A DNA stretch of 64,000 nucleotides from Parabacteroides sp. FAFU027 (GTDB lineage: Bacteria; Bacteroidota; Bacteroidia; Bacteroidales; UBA7332): assembly GCF_022808675.1 (NCBI RefSeq), contig NZ_JAKZKV010000001.1, forward strand, positions 496,001 through 560,000. Reading direction: 5' to 3'. Under the pieces are notes generated by a model, which worked only from the letters and a program-made list of their open reading frames with translations, searched no databases and had not been told where the DNA came from. The stretch's first letter is position 1, and each line of letters opens with the position of its first letter. This document shows, in pieces, positions 1-9,038 of this stretch. A program made the position numbers and the translations under genes.

Positions 1-165
1 ATACTTTTCCAGTGCTAAAATGCAAAAAGGCAACTCACAACACAATTATTCCTTCCAATATCTTCAACTAATAAAGGAACCGCAACCTCTGAAAACAGGC
101 TATATTTCCCTACGAATAGGACAGGTTTTCTTAAACAAACCCAAAGCAATCTATTTCGTCCGGTT

Positions 166-191
166 TACCCGATACCGCACGGTTACGGGTA
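166..191. promoter_or_regulatory. Inverted repeat upstream of rlmD
   Basis: Two 12-nt arms (166-177 and 180-191) pair at 10 of 12 positions around a 2-nt loop. No T-run follows, so a terminator is unlikely. The right arm lies where the -33 element of the rlmD promoter should be, so an operator or a mobile hairpin are both possible. Positions 1-165 hold nothing else that I recognise. Confidence 0.35.
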
Positions 192-205
192 TGAGCAAAT
201 TATAT

Positions 206-213
206 TATCTTTG
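206..213 (+). promoter_or_regulatory. Promoter -7 box for rlmD
   Basis: TATCTTTG matches the Bacteroidota -7 consensus TAnnTTTG and lies 29 nt upstream of the rlmD start. No clear TTTG is seen at the expected -33 distance. Confidence 0.5.
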
Positions 214-242
214 CGATTCAAATTTTGTAAAAGACTAAGACA

Positions 243-1655
243 TTGGCACGTAAACACAAACCTCTTCCCCTGTTAGAGAATATCACCATCACAGATGTTG
301 CCGCTGAAGGCAAGGCTATCGCCAAAGTGGATGACCTGGTTATTTTTGTACCCTATGTAGCTCCCGGCGATGTAGTTAACCTGCAACTGACCCGCAAAAA
401 GAATAAATATGCCGAGGCTAAACCGGTGCATTTCCATAAACTTTCGGAGAAAAGAAGCGAACCGTTCTGCGAACACTTCGGTGTGTGCGGTGGCTGTAAA
501 TGGCAGCACCTGCCCTATGAGGAACAGTTGAAATTCAAACACAAACAGGTATTTGATAACCTCACCCGCATCGGCAAGGTAGAACTTCCGGAGTTTTTCC
601 CGATTCTCGGTTCTGAGAAGACCCGTGATTACCGTAACAAAATGGAATTCACCTTCTCCAACAAGCGATGGCTAACAGATGAAGAGCGCCTGTCCGATAC
701 GAAATTTGACAACATGAACGCGCTGGGATTCCACATTCCGGGGATGTTTGACAAGGTACTCGACATCAACAAATGCTGGTTGCAGGACGGCGTCTCCAAC
801 CGCATTCGCCTGGAAGTGAAAAAGTATTGCCTGGATAACGATATTACCTTCTTTGACCTTCGCAACAAGGGCGGCATGATGCGAAATATCATTATCCGCA
901 CCAGCACGACCGGTGAAGTAATGGTGATCGTCGTCTTCTATGAGGATGACGTTGAAGTTCGTAACGCTTTGTTACAAAATATTGCAGATAAGTTCCCTGA
1001 GATCACCTCTTTGCAATATGTTGTTAATCAGAAGGCAAACGACACAATTTCCGACCAGGAAGTGATTGTATTTAAAGGAAGTGATTGTATATTTGAAGCA
1101 ATGGAGGACCTGAAATTCAAAATCAGTCCGAAATCGTTCTATCAGACCAACTCGGAGCAGGCCTATAACCTGTACAGCATTGCACGTAACTTTGCCGGAC
1201 TGACAGGAAACGAACTGGTTTACGACCTTTATACCGGAACCGGAACCATTGCCAACTTCGTGGCTCACCAGAGCAAACAGGTCATCGGTATCGAATACGT
1301 GCCCGATGCTATCGAAGATGCTAAAATCAATGCCAAACTGAATAACCTGGATAATACACTCTTCTTTGCCGGAGATATGAAAGATATCCTCAACGAAGAC
1401 TTTATCCACCAATATGGCCGCCCCGATGTGATCATCACCGACCCACCCCGTGCCGGAATGCACGATGATGTTGTGAAGACCATCCTGTTTGCGGCGCCTA
1501 AACGCATTGTGTATGTTAGCTGTAACCCTGCTACGCAGGCACGCGACCTGAGCCTGCTGGACGAAGCATACCGTGTGGTGAAAGTACAGCCGGTAGATAT
1601 GTTCCCGCATACACATCATGTGGAGAACGTAGTATTATTAGAGAAAAGATCATAA
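243..1655 (+). CDS. rlmD: 23S rRNA (uracil-5-)-methyltransferase RlmD
   Basis: This is a SAM-dependent RNA m5U methyltransferase of the RlmD/TrmA family, 470 aa, cytoplasmic. An N-terminal TRAM domain covers about residues 1-65. An iron-sulfur cysteine set follows (C76, C82, C85 in FCEHFGVCGGCKWQH, with a fourth Cys near 178). The Rossmann methyltransferase domain carries DLYTGTGTIANF, TDPPRAGMHDD and the catalytic Cys in VSCNPATQARDL. The start is a TTG: an in-frame stop lies at 228-230 with no ATG between, and the TTG reading matches the family N-terminus. Members of this family methylate U1939 (RlmD) or U747 (RlmC) of 23S rRNA; which one applies here is inferred. The gene lies 12 nt ahead of the next gene and may be cotranscribed with it. 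Confidence 0.93.
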   Translation: MARKHKPLPLLENITITDVAAEGKAIAKVDDLVIFVPYVAPGDVVNLQLTRKKNKYAEAKPVHFHKLSEKRSEPFCEHFGVCGGCKWQHLPYEEQLKFKHKQVFDNLTRIGKVELPEFFPILGSEKTRDYRNKMEFTFSNKRWLTDEERLSDTKFDNMNALGFHIPGMFDKVLDINKCWLQDGVSNRIRLEVKKYCLDNDITFFDLRNKGGMMRNIIIRTSTTGEVMVIVVFYEDDVEVRNALLQNIADKFPEITSLQYVVNQKANDTISDQEVIVFKGSDCIFEAMEDLKFKISPKSFYQTNSEQAYNLYSIARNFAGLTGNELVYDLYTGTGTIANFVAHQSKQVIGIEYVPDAIEDAKINAKLNNLDNTLFFAGDMKDILNEDFIHQYGRPDVIITDPPRAGMHDDVVKTILFAAPKRIVYVSCNPATQARDLSLLDEAYRVVKVQPVDMFPHTHHVENVVLLEKRS

Positions 1656-1667
1656 CCCATTCATATC

Positions 1668-3170
1668 ATGAGAAAACTGTTATTCGGAAGCATACTTATT
1701 ATTGTCTCTTTTTGCTTTGGCATAAAGGTGCAAGCCAGTCGGATCAACGATCTTGGCGCTCCCGACAGTATTCTTTACCAACTGAATGATCTGAATAAAA
1801 CCTATAAAACCGTTTACCAATACAAGGTAAACGGTTTTACTGCCACTACTTCACAGTTTGACGATAATGCTTTCAAATGGATTCCACTCAAACAAAATAT
1901 TCTGCAAACTACAAACGGAGTAGAGACACTTATCGAAAAGAACTTCAATGCTGCTGCCGATAGCTTTATCAGTTTTCAAAAGTTTGAAACCAAAACCGAT
2001 TCATTAGGCAGATGCCTGTTGCATGCTTTCTATAGCTGGGACTCGATTGCCTCAAACTGGAAAGGAGTTAATTTCAAAACGGAGAAAAGTTTTGATGCAA
2101 AAGGCAATTTGACGAGCTTTACCAATTCTGAGTGGGACAAAATCCATCACGTATGGTCGGTTTATGCAACCGGTAATTTCAGCTACAACACAGCCGGAAA
2201 TCCGGATACTGTAAATTACTTCGTCCCCAACACATCCAAAGAGCTACTCCCCTCTTCCAGAATCATCAACAGCTACCTGTCGAATGGAAAACAAGAGCTG
2301 GAAACAGTATTTACATACAATACAACATCCGGTTCATTCATACCTTCATTCCGATACAGATATGTCTATGGTGATACAATCAACCAAACCACTCAATACC
2401 TGGAACTGAGTGATTCTACCCATAACCAATGGAACAATTTCCAGAAAACGGAAATGCTCTTTGATAAACAGGGGAATCTAAGCTCGTATGTTGTCTCGGA
2501 TATTGACACTCTATCCCAACAATGGGTAGAAAGATATCGTCAAAACATCTCTGCAACAGCCAAAGACAATAGTTTGCAGGCTTTTATCAGTTATGCTCCG
2601 AATAACAACGAACTGGCTTCAGAGAAATACAACCTCAACAACCTGAATGGAGCGGTAATGTTGAGCGATACGCTTTATGAAGAGGGCTTACTCAGTGCTT
2701 ATAATCAAAGTCAGTTTTTGATTCAAAACGGAACGATCACATCCTTCTCTAATAAAAACTCGAATAACAATACGAGACTGGAATGGAGCATAGATGAGAC
2801 AAACAAAACACTGAATGTCAATCAATTTACACGTTTAGCTGCTTCAACAACTAAAACCGAAGAGATAAACCGTTCGGTGATATTCTATTTCGGCTCCAGT
2901 AAACCGGCTATAGAAACCAATCTCCCTCAAATCAAAACCGGCAAATTGACATTCTATCCCAACCCGGCACATGAAAATGTGACCATTGCCAATGCAACGG
3001 AACAGAGCTGTATTTACCACATCCTGTCTATTGATGGAAAGCCATTGAAAACAGGCTTCGCTAACGAACAGTTGAATACCATCCCGTTAAGCAACCTGCC
3101 GCAGGGAGCCTACATCCTTCAATTAAGTTCGGGTAACACCACCATTTCCAGAATCCTTATTAAGCAGTAA
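1668..3170 (+). CDS. T9SS cargo protein with C-terminal sorting domain
   Basis: A 500-aa protein with an N-terminal signal peptide (about residues 1-23, ending in VQA). Its last ~70 residues have the type A T9SS sorting pattern: FYPNPAHENVTIAN, then a beta-rich stretch (LPQGAYILQLSSG) and a short basic end (RILIKQ). By family knowledge such proteins cross the outer membrane through the type IX system, lose the C-terminal domain and are fixed to the surface or released. The central ~400 residues are rich in W, Y, N and T with YNTAGNP-like beta-repeat motifs. I recognise no catalytic domain in them. It follows rlmD by 12 nt and is followed by a strong hairpin terminator. Localisation is well supported; function is unknown. 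Confidence 0.88.
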   Translation: MRKLLFGSILIIVSFCFGIKVQASRINDLGAPDSILYQLNDLNKTYKTVYQYKVNGFTATTSQFDDNAFKWIPLKQNILQTTNGVETLIEKNFNAAADSFISFQKFETKTDSLGRCLLHAFYSWDSIASNWKGVNFKTEKSFDAKGNLTSFTNSEWDKIHHVWSVYATGNFSYNTAGNPDTVNYFVPNTSKELLPSSRIINSYLSNGKQELETVFTYNTTSGSFIPSFRYRYVYGDTINQTTQYLELSDSTHNQWNNFQKTEMLFDKQGNLSSYVVSDIDTLSQQWVERYRQNISATAKDNSLQAFISYAPNNNELASEKYNLNNLNGAVMLSDTLYEEGLLSAYNQSQFLIQNGTITSFSNKNSNNNTRLEWSIDETNKTLNVNQFTRLAASTTKTEEINRSVIFYFGSSKPAIETNLPQIKTGKLTFYPNPAHENVTIANATEQSCIYHILSIDGKPLKTGFANEQLNTIPLSNLPQGAYILQLSSGNTTISRILIKQ

Positions 3171-3192
3171 GAAACCAAACATTCAAATATAC

Positions 3193-3223
3193 AGGCGATT
3201 GAACTACTCAGTCGCCTTTTTTG
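3193..3223 (+). terminator. Rho-independent terminator
   Basis: A 10-bp stem (3193-3202 with 3208-3217, one G-T pair), 5-nt loop and a run of six T. It ends the rlmD/T9SS-cargo unit. It overlaps the first codons of a longer reading of the next gene, which argues for the later start of that gene. Confidence 0.85.
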
Positions 3224-3290
3224 TATCCCCTAATCTTCAATATTTACCGGAAACAACCGAGAAACTGTACTGCAATTCAAAAAAAAGTCG

Positions 3291-3298
3291 TAAGTTTG
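3291..3298 (+). promoter_or_regulatory. Promoter -7 box for the TPR/nfeD/floA operon
   Basis: TAAGTTTG matches TAnnTTTG and lies 44 nt before the ATG at 3343, downstream of the preceding terminator. The -33 element is weak. Confidence 0.5.
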
Positions 3299-3342
3299 AA
3301 AGGAAAACTAACACACCCTATTCCCTAACAACCACCATTGCT

Positions 3343-4686
3343 ATGAAACTGATAAAGATTAAATTAACCCTTTTAATTTTATCTGCTTCTACACTATCTC
3401 ACAGTCAGACCTTCGAAGAAGCCAAAGCTAATTTCGATAACAAGCACTACCTGAAGGCAAAAGAACAATTCAGCAAAATACTGAAGGCAAAAAAAGACCC
3501 GCTGACAAACCAATACTATGCACTTTGCCAGGCTCAGGTCGCATACACCAATTATCAGTTTGATGAAAGTGCATTGTTATTCAAAAAATGCGCCGATGAT
3601 CCCAAAACGGATACTAAACTCAAAGCTTTTGCCGAGAAAGGACTCTCTTATGCCTCCGTTGCTTCCCGCCAGATACGCGGTGTGGAAAAAGTGCAGATCA
3701 TTGACAGTATGGTTGTTGACAAACAGGATTTCCTGAAGACATACCAACTCAGCAGTGAATCAGGATCTGTCATGAGCACCGATCATTTCTTCGGCACATC
3801 TACCGGTAACTTCGCCTCGGTATATCAAAACCAACGCAAGGATAAGATCTATTTTGCCGAAAAGAGCGACGGTAACAATTTCCAGCTTTATACCCAAAAC
3901 CGTCTGTTGGACAGTTGGAGTGAAAAGACGCTTCTTCCCGATGTTATCAATACAAAGGCTAATGAGAATTTCCCTTACGTTTTGACTGACGGTACTACAT
4001 TGTACTTTGCATCTGACGGTGAAGGTTCAATCGGAGGTTATGACATCTTCATCACCCGCTTTAACCTGACAAACAACAGCTATCTGGCCCCCGAAAATGT
4101 AGGAATGCCGTTTAATTCCATCTACAATGATTATATGATGGTGATAGATGAGCAAAATAATATAGGATGGTTCGCCAGTGACCGTTACCAACCGGAAGGA
4201 AAAGTGGTTATTTACCTGTTCATTCCGAATGAAAGCAAACAGGTGTATGAAAATGAGACTCCCGATAGACTCATCCGTCTGGCTCAATTGCGTTCAATCA
4301 AAGAAACCTGGAAGAAAGGAGCCAATTATCAATCACTTCTGGACAAAATCAGAAATACGGACAAATCTGAAGACTCACAATCTTACACAAAAGGAGCGTT
4401 TCGTTTGGTGATTAACGATAAGCTCATTTATAATAACTGGATTGATTTCAAAAATGAAGATGCAAAATCAGCCTTTAAAGAAGCGATACAATCCGGAAAC
4501 AAACTACTTTCCATCAAAAACCAATTGCATAAACTCAGGGAAGAATATTTGTCATCGGATCAAACCCATCGTGAAGAAGTCTCCAACGCTATTTTAACTT
4601 TGGAAAAAGAGGTGGAAGAGCTTCAAACCAAACAAGCAGACCTGAAACTTAAAGCAATCAATCTGGAAAATCAAAATCTCAGATAA
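3343..4686 (+). CDS. TPR and PD40-repeat protein, exported
   Basis: 447 aa. The start at 3343 is preferred over an in-frame ATG at 3199 because the latter lies inside the upstream terminator, while 3343 gives a normal signal peptide (ending near STLSHS) and a promoter 44 nt upstream. After the signal peptide, residues ~20-120 form TPR-like helices (FEEAKANFDNKHYLKAKEQF). Residues ~150-300 contain WD40-like PD40 blades (IYFAEKSDGNNFQLY, TLYFASDGEGSIGGYDIF, WFASDRY). The last ~70 residues are a charged coiled coil (LEKEVEELQTKQADLKLK). TPR plus PD40 is common in Bacteroidota envelope proteins, including PorE-like T9SS parts, but the C-terminal OmpA domain of those is absent. Periplasmic scaffold is the best guess. 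It is translationally close to nfeD (2-nt gap). Confidence 0.75.
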   Translation: MKLIKIKLTLLILSASTLSHSQTFEEAKANFDNKHYLKAKEQFSKILKAKKDPLTNQYYALCQAQVAYTNYQFDESALLFKKCADDPKTDTKLKAFAEKGLSYASVASRQIRGVEKVQIIDSMVVDKQDFLKTYQLSSESGSVMSTDHFFGTSTGNFASVYQNQRKDKIYFAEKSDGNNFQLYTQNRLLDSWSEKTLLPDVINTKANENFPYVLTDGTTLYFASDGEGSIGGYDIFITRFNLTNNSYLAPENVGMPFNSIYNDYMMVIDEQNNIGWFASDRYQPEGKVVIYLFIPNESKQVYENETPDRLIRLAQLRSIKETWKKGANYQSLLDKIRNTDKSEDSQSYTKGAFRLVINDKLIYNNWIDFKNEDAKSAFKEAIQSGNKLLSIKNQLHKLREEYLSSDQTHREEVSNAILTLEKEVEELQTKQADLKLKAINLENQNLR

Positions 4687-4688
4687 TT

Positions 4689-5162
4689 ATGTGTATTGAT
4701 CTGATAATCATCATAGTCCTATTGCTGGTCGGCATAGGTCTGTTAATCCTCGAAACCTTCTTCATTCCGGGGTTCGGTATTGCAGGCATCGCCGGAATTG
4801 CATTCTTTGCGGGTGGCATAATGTTTGCCTTTTCCTCGCTCGGCGCAAAAGGAGGAACTATAACATTAAGTGCCTCTATGATCATTACAGCTGCCCTTTT
4901 TATCTGGTTGATAAAGTCAAGCGCACTGGACCGTTTAGCCCTGAAGACACATATCTCATCAAGCGTTGCGGATGAAAAACACAGCAAAATAGAGCCGGGA
5001 GATCACGGTGTGACCATATCTCGTCTTAACCCGATTGGCAAAGCGATGATAAAAGACGAAATCGTTGAAGCTAAATCAGAACTGGGCTTTATCGATGAAA
5101 ATACGCCTATCGAAGTGATTTCAGTCCATCCCACACAAGTTATAGTTAAACCATTAGTATAA
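4689..5162 (+). CDS. NfeD-like short membrane protein
   Basis: 157 aa. Two to three hydrophobic helices fill residues ~5-75 (with glycine-rich FFIPGFGIAGIAGI), followed by a small OB-fold-like soluble domain at ~95-157 (GDHGVTISRLNPIGKAMI...IEVISVHPTQVIVKPL). This is the short NfeD form without the serine protease domain. Such proteins pair with flotillin-like FloA, and floA follows 18 nt downstream here. Inner membrane; probable partner of FloA in membrane domain organisation. The exact role is not established by sequence. Confidence 0.85.
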   Translation: MCIDLIIIIVLLLVGIGLLILETFFIPGFGIAGIAGIAFFAGGIMFAFSSLGAKGGTITLSASMIITAALFIWLIKSSALDRLALKTHISSSVADEKHSKIEPGDHGVTISRLNPIGKAMIKDEIVEAKSELGFIDENTPIEVISVHPTQVIVKPLV

Positions 5163-5180
5163 ACTTAAAAACAGGAAGTT

Positions 5181-6173
5181 ATGCCTATTCAATTTAGCTT
5201 ATTGCTACTCGTAGTAGCGATTATTTTGTTGAGCATTTTCTTTTATTTCGTGCCTTTCCTATTATGGATTTCGGCAAAAGTATCCGGTGTCAGCATCTCA
5301 CTGATCCAGCTCTTTCTGATGCGCATCCGGAAAGTCCCCCCGACAATCATCGTCCGTGCCATGATTGAAGCACATAAGGCTGGTCTGAACAAACTTACCC
5401 GTGATGAACTTGAAGCACACTATCTGGCAGGTGGTCATGTGGAGCGCGTGGTTCATGCCCTGGTGTCTGCCTCAAAAGCAAACATTGACCTTAGCTTTCA
5501 GATGGCAACGGCCATTGACCTGGCAGGTCGTGACGTATTCCTGGCTGTACAGATGTCTGTAAACCCCAAAGTAATTGACACCCCTCCAGTAACCGCTGTT
5601 GCTAAAGACGGTATTCAGTTGGTGGCTAAAGCCCGCGTTACCGTGCGTGCCAACATCAAACAGTTAGTGGGTGGAGCAGGTGAAGAGACCGTATTGGCAC
5701 GTGTAGGTGAAGGTATCGTATCATCTATCGGTTCATCGGAAAATCACAAATCGGTGTTGGAGAACCCCGACTCTATTTCCAAACTGGTATTGAAAAAAGG
5801 GCTAGACAGTGGCACCGCATTTGAGATTCTCTCCATTGACATCGCTGATATTGATATAGGACGTAACATCGGTGCTGCATTGCAAATGGACCAGGCCCAG
5901 GCTGATAAAAACATCGCCCAGGCAAAGGCAGAAGAGCGTCGTGCCATGGCAATTGCATTGGAACAGGAGATGAAAGCCAAAGCACAGGAAGCACGTGCGA
6001 AGGTAATCGAAGCCGAAGCTCAGGTGCCTCAAGCCATGGCAGAAGCTTTCCGCAGTGGAAATCTCGGTATCATGGATTATTATAAAATGAAAAATATCGA
6101 AGCCGACACCAATATGCGCGATTCAATTGCCAAACCGGGCAAAACGGCTCCGGGAAGCGATAAAATCGTTTAA
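5181..6173 (+). CDS. floA: Flotillin-like protein FloA
   Basis: 330 aa, the usual length for the FloA/YqfA (UPF0365) family. One N-terminal hydrophobic hairpin (residues ~8-30) is followed by an SPFH-type domain ([37 protein letters not shown]) and a long Ala/Glu/Lys-rich coiled coil ([21 protein letters not shown]). Members assemble into membrane microdomains in the inner membrane. It is the last gene of the TPR-nfeD-floA operon and is followed by a hairpin. Confidence 0.93.
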   Translation: MPIQFSLLLLVVAIILLSIFFYFVPFLLWISAKVSGVSISLIQLFLMRIRKVPPTIIVRAMIEAHKAGLNKLTRDELEAHYLAGGHVERVVHALVSASKANIDLSFQMATAIDLAGRDVFLAVQMSVNPKVIDTPPVTAVAKDGIQLVAKARVTVRANIKQLVGGAGEETVLARVGEGIVSSIGSSENHKSVLENPDSISKLVLKKGLDSGTAFEILSIDIADIDIGRNIGAALQMDQAQADKNIAQAKAEERRAMAIALEQEMKAKAQEARAKVIEAEAQVPQAMAEAFRSGNLGIMDYYKMKNIEADTNMRDSIAKPGKTAPGSDKIV

Positions 6174-6191
6174 TAAGAAAATCGAATAGAT

Positions 6192-6236
6192 AAACCAACT
6201 TTCCCGGAGTTCTACACTTTGAGAAAGTTGGTTTTG
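6192..6236 (+). terminator. Hairpin terminator after floA
   Basis: Arms 6192-6203 and 6223-6234 are perfectly complementary (12 bp), followed by TTTTG. The ACTTTC/GAAAGT arms resemble the hairpin at 23693-23727, so this may be a copy of a dispersed repeat acting as a terminator. Confidence 0.7.
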
Positions 6237-6267
6237 TAATTTCGCCTCCAGCTTAATACAGAATTCC

Positions 6268-7140
6268 ATGAAATACTTTCCTGAATCAGAGCTAATCATC
6301 AATCCGGATGGTACCGCATTTCACCTTCATATCAAACCGGAACAACTGGCAGAAAAAGTCCTGCTGGTTGGTGACCCGGAACGGGTAACTCTCGTTGCAT
6401 CCCATTTCGACACCATCGAATGTGACGTATTGAATCGTGAATTTCACACCATCACCGGAACCTACAAAGGCAAACGCATAACAGCTATGTCGCACGGAAT
6501 CGGCACCGATAATATCGACATCGTATTGAATGAACTGGATGCACTGGCCAATATCGATTTTGATACACGAACAGAAAAACCGGACTTTCGTCAGCTGACC
6601 CTGATTCGTGTAGGAACTTCCGGCGGGTTGCAACCGTTTCTCAAAATTGGTTCGTTTTGTATTGCAGTGAAATCAATTGGCATGGATACCGTGTTGCACT
6701 ATTACAGTGGTGGAAATGATATCCGTGACTTCGAATTTGAGTCTGCCTTCAAGAGCCAGACCAACTGGCCGGTAAAACTGGGAGCCCCTTATGTGGTACA
6801 TGCCGATGAGGAGCTAGTTTCCCGTTTTGAAAATGTAGAAAACATGGTAAAAGGTGTGACCATTTCCGCTATTGGTTTTTACGCTCCACAAGGACGCGAA
6901 CTTCGTATTCCATTAGCATTCCCCGACCTGAACAAGAATATTGAAGCATTCCGGTTTGAAGGTGATTGTATCACCAACTACGAGATGGAAAGCTCTGCTC
7001 TTGCCAGCCTTGCCCACCTGATGGGACATAAAGCGGTAACGGTCTGCACCATTATCGCGAACCGCCTGACCAATGAAGCGACTCCTAATTACAAATCGTC
7101 AGTAGATGATTTAATCAGGATTGTACTTGAAAAGATATAA
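6268..7140 (+). CDS. Nucleoside phosphorylase (uridine phosphorylase-like)
   Basis: 290 aa, PNP/UDP phosphorylase family 1. It would split nucleosides with phosphate to give base and ribose-1-phosphate in the cytoplasm (pyrimidine salvage). Visible motifs: GDPERVTLVASHFD near the N-terminus (phosphate/ribose site), MSHGIGTDNIDIVLNEL, RVGTSGGLQ, and the nucleoside-binding EMESSALASLAHLMGHKA near residue 240. The family fold is clear. Uridine specificity is inferred from overall resemblance and not from a diagnostic residue. It forms a pair with the next gene (6-nt gap). Confidence 0.85.
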   Translation: MKYFPESELIINPDGTAFHLHIKPEQLAEKVLLVGDPERVTLVASHFDTIECDVLNREFHTITGTYKGKRITAMSHGIGTDNIDIVLNELDALANIDFDTRTEKPDFRQLTLIRVGTSGGLQPFLKIGSFCIAVKSIGMDTVLHYYSGGNDIRDFEFESAFKSQTNWPVKLGAPYVVHADEELVSRFENVENMVKGVTISAIGFYAPQGRELRIPLAFPDLNKNIEAFRFEGDCITNYEMESSALASLAHLMGHKAVTVCTIIANRLTNEATPNYKSSVDDLIRIVLEKI

Positions 7141-7146
7141 CCCGAA

Positions 7147-7674
7147 ATGAAGCTTATTCTTATCCGTCATACTTCTGTTGCACCTCACCCCGGCATTTGT
7201 TACGGGCAAAGTGACGTGGATTTGGCAGAAACCTTCCCGGTGGAAGCAGAAGCAGTTGCGAACCAAATACGCCACCGACAGTTCGATGCAGTCTATGGTA
7301 GTCCGCTAAGCCGCTGCCGAAAACTCGCCTCACACTGCGGTTATGAAGAACCAATCCTGGATAACCGTCTGATGGAGTTGAATTTTGGTAACTGGGAGAT
7401 GCAAAACTGGGATGAAATCAATGACCCTCACCTGCAAACCTGGTACAACGACTGGATTTATGAAAGACCTACCGGTGGTGAATCATTTCACGACATGGTA
7501 TTACGGGTAAATGAGTTTATTGAAGAACTAAGGCAAAAGAATCATCGTGAGGTGTGTATCTTTACCCACGGGGGAGTTATTCGCATTGTAAAAATATTAC
7601 AGGGCCATTTCCCAATAGAAGATGCCTTCAGGCATTCGGTCGAGTTTGGAGAGGTTGTAGAATTTGACATTTGA
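7147..7674 (+). CDS. Histidine phosphatase family protein (CobC-like)
   Basis: 175 aa. The phosphoglycerate-mutase-like fold is marked by the N-terminal catalytic histidine motif LIRHTSV (H8), the arginine in SPLSRCRKLA, and the second histidine in FTHGGVIR. The closest recognised group is alpha-ribazole-5'-phosphate phosphatase (CobC), which acts late in cobalamin nucleotide-loop assembly (PGICYGQSDVDLAETF is typical of that group). No other cobalamin gene is in the window, so a general small-molecule phosphatase remains possible. It probably shares a transcript with the nucleoside phosphorylase. Confidence 0.8.
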   Translation: MKLILIRHTSVAPHPGICYGQSDVDLAETFPVEAEAVANQIRHRQFDAVYGSPLSRCRKLASHCGYEEPILDNRLMELNFGNWEMQNWDEINDPHLQTWYNDWIYERPTGGESFHDMVLRVNEFIEELRQKNHREVCIFTHGGVIRIVKILQGHFPIEDAFRHSVEFGEVVEFDI

Positions 7675-7686
7675 CCATATAAAAGA

Positions 7687-7722
7687 GAAACGCACGGAGA
7701 ATCAAATCTTCTGCGTTTCTTT
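7687..7722. terminator. Bidirectional terminator between convergent genes
   Basis: Arms 7687-7694 and 7712-7719 (GAAACGCA/TGCGTTTC), extended by an inner GGAGA/TCTTC pairing. T-rich sequence lies on both sides (TTTTAT on +; CTCTTTTATAT on -). It serves the phosphatase (+) and the membrane-Nudix gene (-). Confidence 0.75.
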
Positions 7723-7724
7723 TA

Positions 7725-8834
7725 TCAATCATATTTTTCAGCCAGCAGAACTGTCGATTGAATATATTCAAATTCCGTCTCGAAAGCATTGCTAAAGAAT
7801 TTCTTACCCATATTGTCCACAATCTGTTGTTCGGTCCAAAGCTTTCCTCCTTTCAGATACCTCATCTTCAAAATCTTATCATTCTCCAGGGGTAACATAT
7901 AGAGATAATTGAGCGTCTTACGGTCGGCTGTTTCATGCACATATTTCAGAATAAAGCGGGGATTGAGTTTGACCTTTCCAAAGTGCTTGTGCAATAATCG
8001 CTTCACCGCATCCTGGACATTTTCCCCATAATTAATATAATCTTCGAGCGGCAAACAAACTGTGCACGGCTCAAACGGATAATCGGTTGGACGCTCTTTC
8101 AGGTAAAGTTTTCCGTCATATTTGATTAATACCCGCACCAAAGGATGAAGAAACTTATTATGATGAGCAAGGCTTTCGCTGAGAGCTATATGTCCGACTA
8201 CTCTCGAATTATCGTCCACCACCGGCACAAAACGTTCTTCCTGAATCTGTTTCCCCATCCATCTCAGATTGAAATATTCCGTAATGGTTATCACAATAAT
8301 GAGGAGAGGTAGAAGGCTTCTGATGATAAAGATATGCAATTCAGCGTTTGGACCGGAGTAGAATGCCCGGTGCAAAACCGTAACAAGCAAATGCACAGGT
8401 ATAAATACAAAAAAGATTTTAGAGACGAAAAAGAAGATTTGCATCGCCGGCTTCAGGGATATCTTCAGACTGATTTTCAAATTGTTGTCGATAAAGCGAT
8501 GAATGCGCTGCTCCAGCAACTTCATGATTGCCAGACAAACAAAGAAACAGCATTGAACTATAGCCACAGGAAACTGATGCAAAAAGCCGGTCGGTACAAA
8601 CAAATACAGGGAGTTAAATATAAGCAGGGTAATCATTGTCGGCAAACTAAAAAACTGAAATATCCGTTTCTCTGCCAACCAGAGACTTAAACCAAATATT
8701 ATAACAGAAAAAGCGAGTGAGATATCCACCGCCTTTTCTACTGTATTCGAAAGTATCAGAATCGAAAATACAAATAAAGGAGAAATGCCAATAAAAGGGT
8801 TATAAAAGAACTTCGCTATTTTATTTCTAAGCAT
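7725..8834 (-). CDS. Membrane protein with C-terminal Nudix-like domain
   Basis: 369 aa. The N-terminal half (about residues 15-190) is hydrophobic and holds an estimated five to six membrane helices (VFSILILSNTVEKAVDISL; IFFFVSKIFFVFIPVHLLV). The C-terminal ~150 residues look like a Nudix fold (VLIKYDGKLYLKERP, then FEPCTVCLPLEDYINYGENVQDAVKRLL). The Nudix box is degenerate: where GX5EX7REUXEEXGU is expected there is GENVQDAVKRLLHKHFG, lacking the REXXEE glutamates that hold the metal. The domain is therefore likely non-hydrolytic or altered, perhaps a ligand sensor. The gene stands alone, convergent with the phosphatase gene. Function unknown. Confidence 0.65.
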   Translation of the reverse strand: MLRNKIAKFFYNPFIGISPLFVFSILILSNTVEKAVDISLAFSVIIFGLSLWLAEKRIFQFFSLPTMITLLIFNSLYLFVPTGFLHQFPVAIVQCCFFVCLAIMKLLEQRIHRFIDNNLKISLKISLKPAMQIFFFVSKIFFVFIPVHLLVTVLHRAFYSGPNAELHIFIIRSLLPLLIIVITITEYFNLRWMGKQIQEERFVPVVDDNSRVVGHIALSESLAHHNKFLHPLVRVLIKYDGKLYLKERPTDYPFEPCTVCLPLEDYINYGENVQDAVKRLLHKHFGKVKLNPRFILKYVHETADRKTLNYLYMLPLENDKILKMRYLKGGKLWTEQQIVDNMGKKFFSNAFETEFEYIQSTVLLAEKYD

Positions 8835-9006
8835 ATAAAAGGGTTTTCAGTATAACACGTAAACCGTCGTTTGGGCTGCAAAAGTAATACATATTACGCT
8901 TTTTTGACACTCCCCGTTATAACTTTGGTTTTTATGCTGATTCAATGAAATATCATTTCTGTGTATCATTCTACCTGGTAAGCATTCTCATTTGCCCTAA
9001 AAATCG

Positions 9007-9014
9007 TATTTTTG
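9007..9014 (+). promoter_or_regulatory. Promoter -7 box for thioesterase-dprA
   Basis: TATTTTTG matches TAnnTTTG, 24 nt before the ATG at 9039. It overlaps the alternative TTG start at 9012, which makes the 9039 start much more likely. Confidence 0.55.
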
Positions 9015-9038
9015 GCAAAAATATATTTTCTCCATACA

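Noticed and set aside
20-238. 72-aa open frame before rlmD
   Set aside because: It runs through the inverted repeat and the rlmD promoter and has no family features.
972-1619. 215-aa frame antisense to rlmD
   Set aside because: A shadow of a well-conserved gene, without motifs of its own.
3199-3342. Longer N-terminus of the TPR/PD40 protein
   Set aside because: The first codons lie in a terminator and the extension hides a good signal peptide.
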